The notes beneath the pieces are model-generated. The model saw nothing but the letters and a program-made list of their open reading frames with translations. It had not been told where the DNA came from and made no database searches. Below, in pieces: positions 35,548 through 47,294 of a DNA stretch of 64,000 nucleotides. How positions within the stretch are numbered: the first letter of the stretch is position 1; each line of letters starts with the position of its first letter. Both the position numbers and the translations under genes were made by a program. The stretch comes from a bacterium. Lineage in GTDB: Bacteria; Pseudomonadota; Gammaproteobacteria; Pseudomonadales; Moraxellaceae. The stretch covers positions 124,001-188,000 of the forward strand of contig JAQSDB010000008.1 in NCBI GenBank assembly GCA_029945725.1, written 5' to 3'.

Positions 35548-36531
35548 TCAGGCCGCCCTTTTCGCCGGCACCTCGCCTCGCTCCACCATGCCCACAAACC
35601 GTGCCATATGGCGATACGCCATTTTTGCTTCCGGCAGCCACAGGGCAAACATCTGGAATACATGCGGCATGCCGCGCCATTCTTCATAGAGGACGTGCAC
35701 GCCCTGGTCATGCGCACGCTGGGCAACGCGGCGAGAATCATCACGCAACACTTCGGTCGAACCGGCCGTGATCATCAGCGGCGGCAAGCCGGAAAAATCA
35801 CCGTGCAGGGGCGAGATCAGCGGATGATAGGGATCACGTTCGCGCCGGTAATAACGCGCCAGATGCGCCACGGCACGCGCGGAAAACATGGGATCGCGGA
35901 ACCGGTTGCGCTGATAGGACGCACCTTCGCAGGACAAGTCAGTCCAGGGCGAGAAACACAGGCCGGCACGCGGCAGCGGCAGGCCGGCATCACGGATGGC
36001 CTGCAGGGTGATGAGCGTGAGATGGCCGCCGGCCGAGTCACCGCCGATCAGGATGTTTTCCGGCGGGTAGCCGAGTTCCAGCAAATGCCGGTAGGCCGTC
36101 AGGGCATCGTCACGGCAATGCTCGAAATCATGGTCAATGCCCTGACGGTAATTGATGGCCAGTACCGGACGCCGCGCCATGCGCGACAGGCGCCAGGTGA
36201 GGGGCCGGTGTGCCTGGGCCGAGCTGAAGCAGTAACCGCCACCATGCAGGTAGAGCATGGCGCGATCTTCATCCAGACCGCGGCCGGCGCGCAGCCACTC
36301 GCCATCAAAGTGTCCGAAATGCACCGCCTCCACGGCCACAAAACCGGGCAGGCGCTCCAGCAGCACGCCGGCGGCCTTGTAGAGGCGATCCATGATGCGC
36401 ATGGTGAAGGGGTTGACCGGCGCCAGCTCCAGCACCGGTTTGATGGAGACCATGAGAGCCAGGTTGAAAGCGCGGGCCTGCCAGCTCAGGGGATAGGCTG
36501 GCCGGGATACCTGGTGCAGGGCGGGATGCAT
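35548..36531 (-). CDS. Alpha/beta hydrolase, hormone-sensitive-lipase-type esterase
   Basis: 327 residues. The HSL-family oxyanion motif HGGG (YLHGGGYCFSS) and nucleophile motif GDSAGG (LIGGDSAGGHLTL) are both present. The acid/histidine end of the triad falls in GMPHVFQMF near residue 295. It has no signal peptide and a strong AAGGAG ribosome binding site. It probably hydrolyses short to medium acyl esters. It is monocistronic by context, being divergent from phoH. The C-terminus is basic (ERGEVPAKRAA). Confidence 0.9.
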   Translation of the reverse strand: MHPALHQVSRPAYPLSWQARAFNLALMVSIKPVLELAPVNPFTMRIMDRLYKAAGVLLERLPGFVAVEAVHFGHFDGEWLRAGRGLDEDRAMLYLHGGGYCFSSAQAHRPLTWRLSRMARRPVLAINYRQGIDHDFEHCRDDALTAYRHLLELGYPPENILIGGDSAGGHLTLITLQAIRDAGLPLPRAGLCFSPWTDLSCEGASYQRNRFRDPMFSARAVAHLARYYRRERDPYHPLISPLHGDFSGLPPLMITAGSTEVLRDDSRRVAQRAHDQGVHVLYEEWRGMPHVFQMFALWLPEAKMAYRHMARFVGMVERGEVPAKRAA

Positions 36532-36762
36532 GCGGGCTCCTTCGCTGGAGTGACGTCCGTTGTCACACTTGTTCTTGTAATGGAGGGCCGGTATCCGGCC
36601 TGCTCGACACCTGCCGCAAGGACAAAACAGACCATGCGGTCATTGCTCTGCCCGACCAATAGCACATAGCCCCGCCAGCCGTCCCTAAACTGCCTGACAA
36701 TTCACGCGCCATCTCCCGGATGGCCACTCCTGACGACCAAAGCCGGCCGCAGATGCTTCATG

Positions 36763-36791
36763 CTGACGCCCCTCCCCCTTTGGGGTATTCT
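36763..36791 (+). promoter_or_regulatory. Possible phoH promoter
   Basis: CTGACG and TATTCT are separated by 17 bp, each matching the sigma-70 consensus at four of six positions. If used, transcription would start near 36798, downstream of the ORF-track ATG of phoH and just before the TTG at 36822. Confidence 0.35.
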
Positions 36792-36821
36792 GGCCGCCCG
36801 GATTTCCGAGCCACTTTCCGC

Positions 36822-37865
36822 TTGAACAGTAGCGCCGCCTCACGCCGCCAGCTCACGCTGGAACCCCACGATACCCGCCGCCTCAGCGAGCTTTGCGGGC
36901 AATTCCACGAGCACATCAAACTCATTGAGCAACACCTCGGCGTGACGATCCACAGCCGCGGCAACGGCTTTCGCGTGGAAGGCCCGGCCAGCGCCGTGAA
37001 CAGCGCAGTGAATGTGCTGGAAACGCTGTATGCGGAAACCGGCAGCCGCGACCATCTCGATAGCGAAGCCGTGCACCTGCTGCTCGCCACGCTGGAAGAG
37101 GCGTCACCATTGCACGAAGCTCCGGACGGCGATGCCGGCATGCTGACCCGGCGCGGTGCCGTCAAACCGCGCGGTGCCAACCAGAAAAACTACATCAAGG
37201 CCCTGCTCGGCAACGACATCAGTTTTGGCGTCGGCCCGGCCGGAACCGGCAAGACCTACCTCGCCGTGGCGGCCGCCGTGCACCTGCTGGAAAAAGACGA
37301 AATCCGCCGCATCATGCTGGTGCGCCCGGCCGTGGAAGCCGGCGAAAAACTCGGCTTCCTGCCCGGCGATCTCTCGGAAAAAATCAATCCCTACCTGCGT
37401 CCGCTCTACGATGCCCTGTACGAAATGCTGGGTTTTGAGCGGGTCGCCAAGCTGATTGAAAAACAGGTGATTGAAATCGCGCCGCTGGCCTATATGCGCG
37501 GCCGCACGCTGAACAATGCCTTCATCATTCTCGACGAAGGCCAGAACACCACGCCGGAACAGATGAAGATGTTTCTCACCCGTCTCGGCTTTGGCTCCAA
37601 GGCCGTGATTACCGGCGACCCGACGCAGGTGGATCTGCCACGCGGCCAGGAATCCGGCCTTGCCCACGCCCTGAACGTATTGAGCGACGTGAAAGGCATC
37701 CACATCACCCGCTTCACCTCGCGCGACGTGGTACGTCACCGTCTGGTGCAGGTCATCGTCGAGGCCTATGAGGCGTTTGACGCCAGGCAGCCCGCAAAAA
37801 AGACCGGCAAGCGCGCGGCCACCGACAACAGCATCAACATCGACAGCGACAGCGAAGCGGAGTAA
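36822..37865 (+). CDS. phoH: PhoH-family ATPase (PhoH-like, YbeZ)
   Basis: 347 residues from a TTG at 36822, the start that best matches family N-termini (about ten residues before the first conserved LEP block, here QLTLEPHDTRRLSELCGQF). The track ORF begins at an ATG at 36720 without a clear ribosome binding site and overlaps a candidate promoter. An N-terminal KH-like region precedes the ATPase core: Walker A GPAGTGKTYLA, Walker B FIILDEGQN and the ITGDPTQVDLP sensor. YbeZ-type proteins work with YbeY, encoded 5 bp downstream, in rRNA processing and RNA quality control. The acidic C-terminal tail (NIDSDSEAE) is poorly conserved. Confidence 0.92.
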   Translation: MNSSAASRRQLTLEPHDTRRLSELCGQFHEHIKLIEQHLGVTIHSRGNGFRVEGPASAVNSAVNVLETLYAETGSRDHLDSEAVHLLLATLEEASPLHEAPDGDAGMLTRRGAVKPRGANQKNYIKALLGNDISFGVGPAGTGKTYLAVAAAVHLLEKDEIRRIMLVRPAVEAGEKLGFLPGDLSEKINPYLRPLYDALYEMLGFERVAKLIEKQVIEIAPLAYMRGRTLNNAFIILDEGQNTTPEQMKMFLTRLGFGSKAVITGDPTQVDLPRGQESGLAHALNVLSDVKGIHITRFTSRDVVRHRLVQVIVEAYEAFDARQPAKKTGKRAATDNSINIDSDSEAE

Positions 37866-37870
37866 CCGGC

Positions 37871-38413
37871 ATGCAATCTGCTTCCACTACCATCATTGAC
37901 CTCCAGATCGTGCTGGACGCCACCGGCATCCCCGGCGAAGCGGACTTCCGGCAATGGGCAGATGTGGCCCTGAGCCATGCCCGGGATCAGGAGCAGGACG
38001 GCAAGGGCCTGGCGCAGCCGGTGGAAATCACCGTGCGCGTGGTGGACGAAAATGAAAGCCGCCAGCTCAACCACGAATACCGGGACAAAGACAACGCCAC
38101 CAACGTGCTGTCCTTTCCCAATGAACTGCCGGATTTCCTGCGCGGGCAACTCGACACCCTGCCGCTCGGGGATCTGGTGATCTGTGCTCCCGTGGTCACT
38201 GCGGAGGCGGCTGCACAGCACAAGAACGTGCGCGAGCACTGGGCGCACCTCACCATACATGGCGTCCTGCACCTGCTCGGTTTTGATCATCTTGAGGATG
38301 ACGAAGCCGAAGCCATGGAAGCCATGGAAATTTCTGCCCTGCAGCAATTGGGCATCAGCAATCCGTATGAAGCGGATGAAGAAAAAGACAGACAAGGACA
38401 ACATCATGAGTGA
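37871..38413 (+). CDS. ybeY: Endoribonuclease YbeY
   Basis: 180 residues. The zinc-binding catalytic motif HGVLHLLGFDHLED (HxxxHxxGxxH) lies at about 131-141, and NHEYRDKDNATNVLSFP is the conserved substrate-binding arginine region. YbeY processes the 3' end of 16S rRNA and takes part in late ribosome quality control. GGAG precedes the ATG by nine bases. The 3' end overlaps corC by 8 bp. The order phoH-ybeY-corC-lnt is the standard gammaproteobacterial unit. Confidence 0.96.
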   Translation: MQSASTTIIDLQIVLDATGIPGEADFRQWADVALSHARDQEQDGKGLAQPVEITVRVVDENESRQLNHEYRDKDNATNVLSFPNELPDFLRGQLDTLPLGDLVICAPVVTAEAAAQHKNVREHWAHLTIHGVLHLLGFDHLEDDEAEAMEAMEISALQQLGISNPYEADEEKDRQGQHHE

Positions 38414-39254
38414 CGAGCGATCGTCCGGCGACCACCACAAGTCGTGGTTGAGCCGGCTGACACAGGCATTGAGCGGCGAACCGCAAAGCCGCGAGGATCT
38501 GGCAGAACTCATCCAGAGCGCCGGCGAACGCGGCCTGCTTGATCCGGATGCCCTGCGCATTATCGAAGCCACGCTGCAGGTATCCGAGCGCCAGGTGCGG
38601 GAAATCATGATTCCGCGTGCGCAAATGGTCGCCGTGCGCGCCAACATGGAAACGCGCGAACTCCTGTCCGTGCTCGTCGAGTCCGCACACTCGCGCTTTC
38701 CCGTGCTTGATGCCGACAACTCCGATGAAGTCATCGGCATCATCTGCGCCAAGGACCTGCTCAAGCTGCTGCGCGATCCGCGCAATGACGGCTTTGACCT
38801 CAAGGACTACCTGCGCAAGGCGTTTTTTGTGCCGGAGTCCACGCATCTGGATCGCCTGCTGAAAGAGTTCCGCTCCAAGCGCAATCACATGGCCATTGTG
38901 GTGAATGAATACGGCGGCATCGCCGGCCTCGTCACCATGGAAGATGCGCTTGAGCAGATTGTTGGCGAGATTGATGACGAGCACGATCTGGAAAACGACG
39001 AAGACGTCCTCATACACGAAATTTCCCCGGGTGAATTCACCGTCAAGGCCATCACCCCGATTGCCGAATTCAACGAGCATTTCCACACCAGCTTCAGCAA
39101 TGATGACTTCGACACCATCGGCGGCATAATCATGAATGCTTTCGAGCACATGCCGGAGCGTGATGAAAACATCGTGGTCGGCGCCTGGAAGTTCACCGTG
39201 CTGGCCGCCGACTCGCGTGCGATTCGCCTGCTCAAGGTCGAAAAGAAAAACTGA
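38406..39254 (+). CDS. corC: CorC/HlyC-type CBS-domain transporter-associated protein
   Basis: 282 residues from the ATG at 38406 (AAGGA upstream, overlapping ybeY by 8 bp). The ORF-track start at 38184 lies inside ybeY and is rejected. Features: an N-terminal helical leader, two CBS domains (about 65-190; IMIPRAQMVAVRANM and FVPESTHLDRLLKEFRSKRNH, VVNEYGGIAGLVTMEDALEQIVGEI) and a C-terminal CorC_HlyC domain (about 205-280). It has no membrane segment, unlike full-length CNNM/CorB proteins. Historically it is linked to Mg2+/Co2+ efflux. Confidence 0.95.
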   Translation: MSDERSSGDHHKSWLSRLTQALSGEPQSREDLAELIQSAGERGLLDPDALRIIEATLQVSERQVREIMIPRAQMVAVRANMETRELLSVLVESAHSRFPVLDADNSDEVIGIICAKDLLKLLRDPRNDGFDLKDYLRKAFFVPESTHLDRLLKEFRSKRNHMAIVVNEYGGIAGLVTMEDALEQIVGEIDDEHDLENDEDVLIHEISPGEFTVKAITPIAEFNEHFHTSFSNDDFDTIGGIIMNAFEHMPERDENIVVGAWKFTVLAADSRAIRLLKVEKKN

Positions 39255-39265
39255 TTCCGTTTCTG

Positions 39266-39293
39266 CTGCGGGAGCATCCGCTTGCTCCCGCAG
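39266..39293 (+). terminator. Hairpin after corC (attenuator or weak terminator)
   Basis: Inverted repeat CTGCGGGAGCA / TGCTCCCGCAG with a 6-nt loop, 12 bp after the corC stop and 24 bp before lnt. It has no T-tract, so it may stabilise the upstream mRNA or partially reduce lnt expression rather than terminate. Confidence 0.45.
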
Positions 39294-39316
39294 ATCACTC
39301 CTGACGCAAGCACGCC

Positions 39317-40831
39317 ATGCCCGCCATCAACAGCTTTCTTGAAAAAATCCGCAGTCACCGCCTGTTGCCGCTGCTCATGCTGGCACTCGGTGCACTGACG
39401 CCATTGTGTTTTGCGCCGTTTGGCCTGTGGCCGGTCGCCCTGTTCACCATCGGCCTCGCCGGTGAACTGCTGCGCGGACACTCGCCGGCGCGCACGGCCT
39501 GGCTGGGGTTTTGTCACGGCTTCGGACTCTGGGCCTACGGCGCCTCGTGGCTTTATGTCTCCATCCACGATTACGGTTACACGCCGCCCTGGCTGGCCAT
39601 TCCCATGGTGGGTCTTGTTGCCTCGGTAATGGGACTCTTTTTCGCGCTGGCGGGTTTTGTCTATGCACGTTTTCGTCTCGACCGTGCCGCCCTGCTGACA
39701 CTGCCCGCGCTCTGGATTGGCGGTGAATGGCTGCGCTCCTGGCTGCTGACCGGGTTTCCCTGGCTCTTTACCGGCTATGCCTTCATTGATACGCCGCTGG
39801 CCGCGTATGCACCGGTGCTCGGCGTTTTTGGTGTCAGCCTGATCGCCGTTTTTTCCGCACAGGCCGTTTTCCGCACGCTGGCCGACCGGAAATCCTGGCC
39901 CGCGCTTGCCGTTGCCGTAGCGCTCTGGATCACGGGTCTGGCACTGCAACAGGTGCCGTGGACGCAGCCCACGGGCGAGCATCTTTCCGTCAGCATTGTG
40001 CAGGGCAATATTCCGCAGGAATCAAAATGGCAGCTGGAGTGGCGCGACAAGACCGTTGATATCTATCGCGAACTGTCCAAAAGCGAATGGGGCCGCGACC
40101 TCGTGATCTGGCCGGAAGCGGCCATTCCCATGTTTTATCACGAAGCCATTCCGGCCCTCATGGAAATGCGGGAAAACGCCCTCGTCAGTCATTCCGCCTT
40201 TGTCACCGGCATTCCTTTCATGGAAGTGAACGAACGCGCGCAGGAATTCCATATCTACAACAGCATTCTTGCCGAAGGCGAAGGCAGCGGCCTGTATTTC
40301 AAACAGCGCCTCGTGCCTTTTGGTGAATACATTCCGCTGGAAGCCTGGCTGCGCGGCACCCTGCCGTTTTTTGACATGCCCATGACCAGCTTTACCGCCG
40401 GTGGCCCGGACCAGGCACCGCTGCAGGTACAGAAAATGAAACTGGGGCCGATGATCTGCTACGAAATCGCCTACCCGGATCTGGTGCGGAAGATTGCCGG
40501 GCAAAGTGATGTGCTGGCCACCATTTCCAATGACGGCTGGTTTGGCAACTCCATCGGGCCCTACCAGCATTTTGAAATGGTGCGCATGCGCGCGAAAGAA
40601 ACCGGCCGGGAAGTCATCCGCGCCACCAACAACGGCATTTCCGCCATTATCGACAGCCAGGGAAAGGTGCGTGAGCATGCGCCACAGTTCAAGCGACTGG
40701 TGCTGCGCGCCAGCGTGAATGGCTATCGCGGTCTGACGCCCTATGTGGTGCTGGGCAATGCGCCCGTGCTGCTGCTGTGTGCCTTGCTGCTGGCACTGGG
40801 ATGGCGGCGGCGCAAAACCGCCACGGTGTAA
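39317..40831 (+). CDS. lnt: Apolipoprotein N-acyltransferase Lnt
   Basis: 504 residues: about seven hydrophobic segments in the first 200 residues, then a periplasmic nitrilase-like (CN-hydrolase) domain and a C-terminal membrane helix ending in basic residues. The catalytic triad is present: Glu in VIWPEAAIP (about 266), Lys in YFKQRLVPFGEY (about 328) and Cys in MICYEIAY (about 380). It transfers the third acyl chain to the N-terminal cysteine of lipoproteins in the inner membrane. It is the last gene of the phoH-ybeY-corC-lnt run. Confidence 0.96.
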   Translation: MPAINSFLEKIRSHRLLPLLMLALGALTPLCFAPFGLWPVALFTIGLAGELLRGHSPARTAWLGFCHGFGLWAYGASWLYVSIHDYGYTPPWLAIPMVGLVASVMGLFFALAGFVYARFRLDRAALLTLPALWIGGEWLRSWLLTGFPWLFTGYAFIDTPLAAYAPVLGVFGVSLIAVFSAQAVFRTLADRKSWPALAVAVALWITGLALQQVPWTQPTGEHLSVSIVQGNIPQESKWQLEWRDKTVDIYRELSKSEWGRDLVIWPEAAIPMFYHEAIPALMEMRENALVSHSAFVTGIPFMEVNERAQEFHIYNSILAEGEGSGLYFKQRLVPFGEYIPLEAWLRGTLPFFDMPMTSFTAGGPDQAPLQVQKMKLGPMICYEIAYPDLVRKIAGQSDVLATISNDGWFGNSIGPYQHFEMVRMRAKETGREVIRATNNGISAIIDSQGKVREHAPQFKRLVLRASVNGYRGLTPYVVLGNAPVLLLCALLLALGWRRRKTATV

Positions 40832-40870
40832 AACTCAGCATCTTTTTTATTTTCGTTTTTCTTTTCTTCT

Positions 40871-40935
40871 GCAGGAGCGGCTTCAGCCGCGAACATGATC
40901 AGGCACCAACGGTTCGCGGCTGAAGCCGCTCCTGC
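40871..40935. repeat. REP-like inverted repeat after lnt
   Basis: A perfect 24-bp inverted repeat (GCAGGAGCGGCTTCAGCCGCGAAC and its complement) flanks a 17-nt loop. The arm sequence matches the GGAGCGGCTTCAGCCGCGA-type repetitive extragenic palindromes common in Pseudomonas and relatives. It lies between the ends of lnt and the COG0523 gene and could act as a bidirectional terminator or mRNA stabiliser. Confidence 0.75.
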
Positions 40936-40971
40936 GAAAATAAAACCTGCTCTCGACGCTCCCGCAAAAAC

Positions 40972-41982
40972 CTATACCGGCTCCTGCCGGCACGATAACA
41001 ACGCGGCTTCCAGCGCCGCCCAGTCCTGGGCCTGAGCCATGATCACTTCAAGACGGCTGTCGGCGCGCGAAGGCTCGCTGTTCACCGCCGTTTCATGGCG
41101 CGTGGCATTGAAGAATATCCAGCCCTTGTCGGTGTGAAACACGCCTTTCACGCGCATCGCCTCGCGAATGCCGAACAACACGCCGAGGAGGGCATCGTGG
41201 GCAAACACCCAGTCGCGCGGAAACACCCAGCCCGCCAGCGCCACGCCGGCCAGTACCTCGCTGTAGTGGTACGGTGGCTCGCGGTCTTCCGTCTCCACCG
41301 GAACACCCGCTGCGGGAGGCCGATGCAGCAGGGAACGGCGCAGTGCCTGTGATCGTGCCGGCAAGTCCAGCCACTCGCGCGGCAACTGCCCGCCGGCCAT
41401 GAAATGCACATGGGCTTTCGGCGGCACCAGGCCGGCAGAAAATTCCCGCGCACGCTCACGCTCGCTCTCGCCCAGCACATCATTCTTGCTGAAGACCAGC
41501 ACATCAGCGGCCTCGATCTGGGCGCGGAAGGTTTCATGGGTCAGCACGCGCGCATCGGCCAGTTCGCGGGCATCCACCAGCGTGATGGTGGCCCGCACCT
41601 CCAGTGCATCGCGCCAGTGCGCTTCGCGCAGCGCATCGAGCAAACGCGCCGGATGGCCAAGGCCGGTGGGCTCGATCAGCACGCGATCCGGCCGCACGCG
41701 GCTCAGCAACTGCGACAGCGCCACCTGCAGGGGGAGGTGATTGGTGCAGCAAAGACAGCCACCCGGCACTTCCCTGACCGTAATGCCGCCACTGTTTTCG
41801 GCATCGGCCAGCACCGCCTGATCAATGCCGATCTTGCCAAACTCGTTGACCAGCACCGCCCAGCGCTCGTCCTGCCGGCCATGTTCCAGCAGGTAACGGA
41901 TCGCCGTGGTTTTACCGGCACCGAGAAACCCCGTGACGACATTGAGGGGAACCGCACGAGACACTGCACGAACAACCGCCAT
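40972..41982 (-). CDS. COG0523 (CobW/P47K-family) metal-chaperone GTPase
   Basis: 336 residues. GTPase motifs: Walker A GFLGAGKTTAIRYLL, the family metal-binding CxCC motif in GGCLCCTNHLPLQ, guanine-contact region SKND and Walker B-like DRVLIEPTGLGHP. A C-terminal CobW_C domain (about 235-335) follows; unlike many zinc-responsive members, it has no His-rich stretch. COG0523 proteins insert or ferry metals such as zinc or cobalt; the client cannot be inferred here. GGAG lies upstream of the ATG. It diverges from the yfcH-like epimerase. Confidence 0.92.
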   Translation of the reverse strand: MAVVRAVSRAVPLNVVTGFLGAGKTTAIRYLLEHGRQDERWAVLVNEFGKIGIDQAVLADAENSGGITVREVPGGCLCCTNHLPLQVALSQLLSRVRPDRVLIEPTGLGHPARLLDALREAHWRDALEVRATITLVDARELADARVLTHETFRAQIEAADVLVFSKNDVLGESERERAREFSAGLVPPKAHVHFMAGGQLPREWLDLPARSQALRRSLLHRPPAAGVPVETEDREPPYHYSEVLAGVALAGWVFPRDWVFAHDALLGVLFGIREAMRVKGVFHTDKGWIFFNATRHETAVNSEPSRADSRLEVIMAQAQDWAALEAALLSCRQEPV

Positions 41983-42120
41983 CCAGAAAACACTCCGGTA
42001 AAGAAGCGCGCAGTGTAAGGGCTGCGCCTGTCACGGCGAAAGGCGACGCGGCACGGGCCTCTTCCGGGAGCGCGCCCGGCCTCATACACTCCAGCCACCT
42101 CCCATCGCTGCAGTGACCTC

Positions 42121-43038
42121 ATGCATATCCTGATTACCGGCGGCACCGGCTTTATCGGCAGCACGCTCTGCCCGCAACTGCTCATCGACGGGCACCGGCT
42201 CACCCTGCTCAGCCGTGATCCGGCCAAAGTGCTGCGCGCCTATGGCTCCCGCGTGAAGGTCATTCGCACACTGACCGAGTTCCCGCGTGACGAGCCTCTG
42301 GATGCCGTCATCAATCTGGCCGGTGCCGGCATCGCTGATCGCCCGTGGACGGTAAGCCGCAAACAGCAGCTGCATGCCAGCCGCATCACCCTGACCGAAG
42401 AGCTGGTGAATGTGCTGCGCCGGCGCGAACAGCGTCCGCGCGTGATGATTTCCGGATCGGCCACCGGCTGGTATGGCGATCAGGGCGACAGCGTGCTGGA
42501 GGAAACCAGCACGCTGCGGGCGCGAGACAGCAATGCCCACGAGGAATACATCCATACCCTGTGTCAGGACTGGGAAACGGCTGCCCGGGCCGTCGAATCC
42601 ATGGGCGTGCGCCTGTGCATCCTGCGCACCGGCGTCGTACTCGGGCAAAGCGGTGGCATGCTGAAGCGCCTGCTGCCGGTATTCGGTCTCGGCCTCGGCG
42701 GCAGACTGGGCTCGGGGCAGCAATGGCTGTCGTGGATTGCGCTCGGGGATTTCGTGAATATCGTGCGCGCCCTGCTCGTTGATGAAAGCCAGTCCGGCAT
42801 TTTCAACGCCACCGCGCCCAAGCCGGTGACCAATGCCGAATTCACCGCCGTCGTCGCGCATGCGCTGAACCGCCCCGCACTGCTGCCGATTCCCGGCGCC
42901 CTGCTCAGGCTCGCCATGGGCGAAATGAGCGTGCTGCTGCTGGGCAGCCAGCGCGTGCTGCCGAGCCGCATGCTGGAGGCCGGCTTCCGCTTCCGTTCGC
43001 GCACCCTGGAAGACTGTTTGCGCAACGAGCTGCACTGA
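42121..43038 (+). CDS. yfcH: TIGR01777-family SDR epimerase (YfcH-like)
   Basis: 305 residues. Extended-SDR features: NAD(P)-binding glycine motif ITGGTGFIGSTL at the very N-terminus, VINLAGAGIADRPW, SGSATGWYGDQG and a C-terminal DUF1731-like segment (LGSQRVLPSRMLEAGF). The YfcH group has no firmly assigned reaction. The gene ends 12 bp from the convergent stop of the DUF218 gene, with no terminator between them. Confidence 0.92.
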   Translation: MHILITGGTGFIGSTLCPQLLIDGHRLTLLSRDPAKVLRAYGSRVKVIRTLTEFPRDEPLDAVINLAGAGIADRPWTVSRKQQLHASRITLTEELVNVLRRREQRPRVMISGSATGWYGDQGDSVLEETSTLRARDSNAHEEYIHTLCQDWETAARAVESMGVRLCILRTGVVLGQSGGMLKRLLPVFGLGLGGRLGSGQQWLSWIALGDFVNIVRALLVDESQSGIFNATAPKPVTNAEFTAVVAHALNRPALLPIPGALLRLAMGEMSVLLLGSQRVLPSRMLEAGFRFRSRTLEDCLRNELH

Positions 43039-43050
43039 ATTGCGTGCGCA

Positions 43051-43842
43051 TCAGTTCATCAGGGCACGCACCCGGTAAGCCAGCAGCCCTGCATATTCGT
43101 GACAGGCCTGCGCCGAAAACAGCAGGCGCTCCGCACGTGGCGCCAGCCGCAGCAGCCAGGGCAGGCGTGCATTATCCGTTTCAGCATCAATCGGCGCCGG
43201 CAGCACGGTAAAACCGGCCTGGCGGAAGGCCAGCAGCGCACGCGGCATGTGCAGTGCCTGCGTCACCAGCACAATGCGGTCCACGCCTTGCGGGTGCAGC
43301 AGCGCATACGTCTTCGCCGCATTTTCCCAGGTCGTGGCGCTGCCGCCTTCCTGCCAGCGCACATTCACCACGTAATCACGCTGCAGGCTGGCGGCCATGA
43401 TCGCCGCCTCGGCGACTACCGCCTGCCCCGTTGCACTCGCCTCGCCGGGCGCCGCGCCGCCACTGACGGCAATCGGCAAGCCGCTCTGCCGGTAAAGCAG
43501 GGCGGCATAGCGCAGGCGGCTGGCGGCCCAGACATTGGGAACATCGACGCCACCGTACTCCGGCGCCGCATAATCGCGGCCGGCACCCGGCACCACGATG
43601 GCCTGCCAGTGTCCGGCAGCGAGTGCTGCCGGCAGTGGCAGGGGCGGATACCCCTCGAGACCGCGCGCGAGCAGGGAGGCTCCCCATGGCGTGGCCATGA
43701 ACCAGAGGCTGGCGAGAGCAAGCGTGATCAGGCCGCGCCCCCACCAGCGGCGCTGACGGTGCAGGCAGGCGAGCCCCGCCAGCACGAGCAGGATCTGCAG
43801 GGCGGGCGGCGACAGCAGGCTGCGCAGGAATACATAAATCAT
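43051..43842 (-). CDS. DUF218 (YdcF/ElyC-like) membrane-anchored protein
   Basis: About 263 residues. Two N-terminal membrane helices (about 5-25 and 33-55) are followed by a DUF218 domain: AIVVPGAGRDYAAPEYGG, LPIAVSGGAAPGEASATG, EGGSATTWENAAKTYALL and IVLVTQALHMPRALLAF. This is the layout of ElyC/SanA-type proteins linked to peptidoglycan and envelope integrity. The ATG at 43842, or the GTG just before it (with AGGGA upstream), fits a start immediately before the first helix. The ORF-track start at 43950 would overlap leuS and is unlikely. It diverges from leuS. Confidence 0.87.
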   Translation of the reverse strand: MIYVFLRSLLSPPALQILLVLAGLACLHRQRRWWGRGLITLALASLWFMATPWGASLLARGLEGYPPLPLPAALAAGHWQAIVVPGAGRDYAAPEYGGVDVPNVWAASRLRYAALLYRQSGLPIAVSGGAAPGEASATGQAVVAEAAIMAASLQRDYVVNVRWQEGGSATTWENAAKTYALLHPQGVDRIVLVTQALHMPRALLAFRQAGFTVLPAPIDAETDNARLPWLLRLAPRAERLLFSAQACHEYAGLLAYRVRALMN

Positions 43843-43903
43843 CACGGGGAAGTCCCTGTCCATGGCCTCGTATCGGCCGGTAGGGTATGCTGGCGACCCT
43901 TGA

Positions 43904-46651
<2,748 letters not shown>

Positions 46652-46673
46652 GCTCAAACAAACAGGTGCAGCC

Positions 46674-47294
46674 GTGAGAAAAATGATGTCATTCAGGCAG
46701 ACTGAAAACCGGGCCATGCGGCGCGCGCCGCGCATCGCCGCCTTTGTGCTTGGCTGCCTGCTGCTCTCCGCCTGCGGCTTTCATTTGCGCGGCAACTATC
46801 ATCCGCCGGCCTTCCTGCACGAGGTGACCTTGCGCACGCCGGCCAACAGTCGCGACCTGAACACGGAGCTGCAACTGGCGCTGGCACGCAACAATATCGT
46901 TCCGGAAGGCGGCGAAGTGCTGCTGGAAGTGGTGCGGGAAAACCTGACACGACAGACATCAACGGTCGACAGCAGCGCCAAGGCGGCCGAATACACCCTG
47001 ACCTATACCGTTGATTTCCGCGTCAGCGACACGCAAGGCCTGGCCACCGGCATCACCCAGTCGCTGATACTGCGGCGCAGCTACCAGTACAGCACCACGA
47101 ATATTGTCGGTAAAAGCACGGAAGAAGACACCCTGGTGCATGAACTGCGCATTGATGCGGCGCAGCAGATCGTGCGTCAGCTCGCCGCCATGAAGGAGCC
47201 ACCCCGGCCGGCTCCTGCGGCAAACCAGAGCGCCATGCCGGTACCGGCTCCCGCCGCCACCCCGGCCGCTGAAAAAGCCGCCACCACGCCATGA
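46674..47294 (+). CDS. lptE: LPS-assembly lipoprotein LptE
   Basis: About 206 residues from a GTG at 46674 (AGGTG upstream); ATG codons at 46683, 46686 and 46716 are alternatives. The signal peptide ends in the lipobox LLSACGFHLRG, and the CGFHLRG sequence after the acylated cysteine is the LptE hallmark. The mature alpha/beta domain plugs the LptD barrel and helps deliver LPS to the cell surface. The C-terminus has an Ala/Pro-rich extension (PAPAATPAAEKAATTP). It starts 22 bp after leuS and overlaps holA by 4 bp (ATGA), so translation is coupled. Confidence 0.93.
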   Translation: MRKMMSFRQTENRAMRRAPRIAAFVLGCLLLSACGFHLRGNYHPPAFLHEVTLRTPANSRDLNTELQLALARNNIVPEGGEVLLEVVRENLTRQTSTVDSSAKAAEYTLTYTVDFRVSDTQGLATGITQSLILRRSYQYSTTNIVGKSTEEDTLVHELRIDAAQQIVRQLAAMKEPPRPAPAANQSAMPVPAPAATPAAEKAATTP

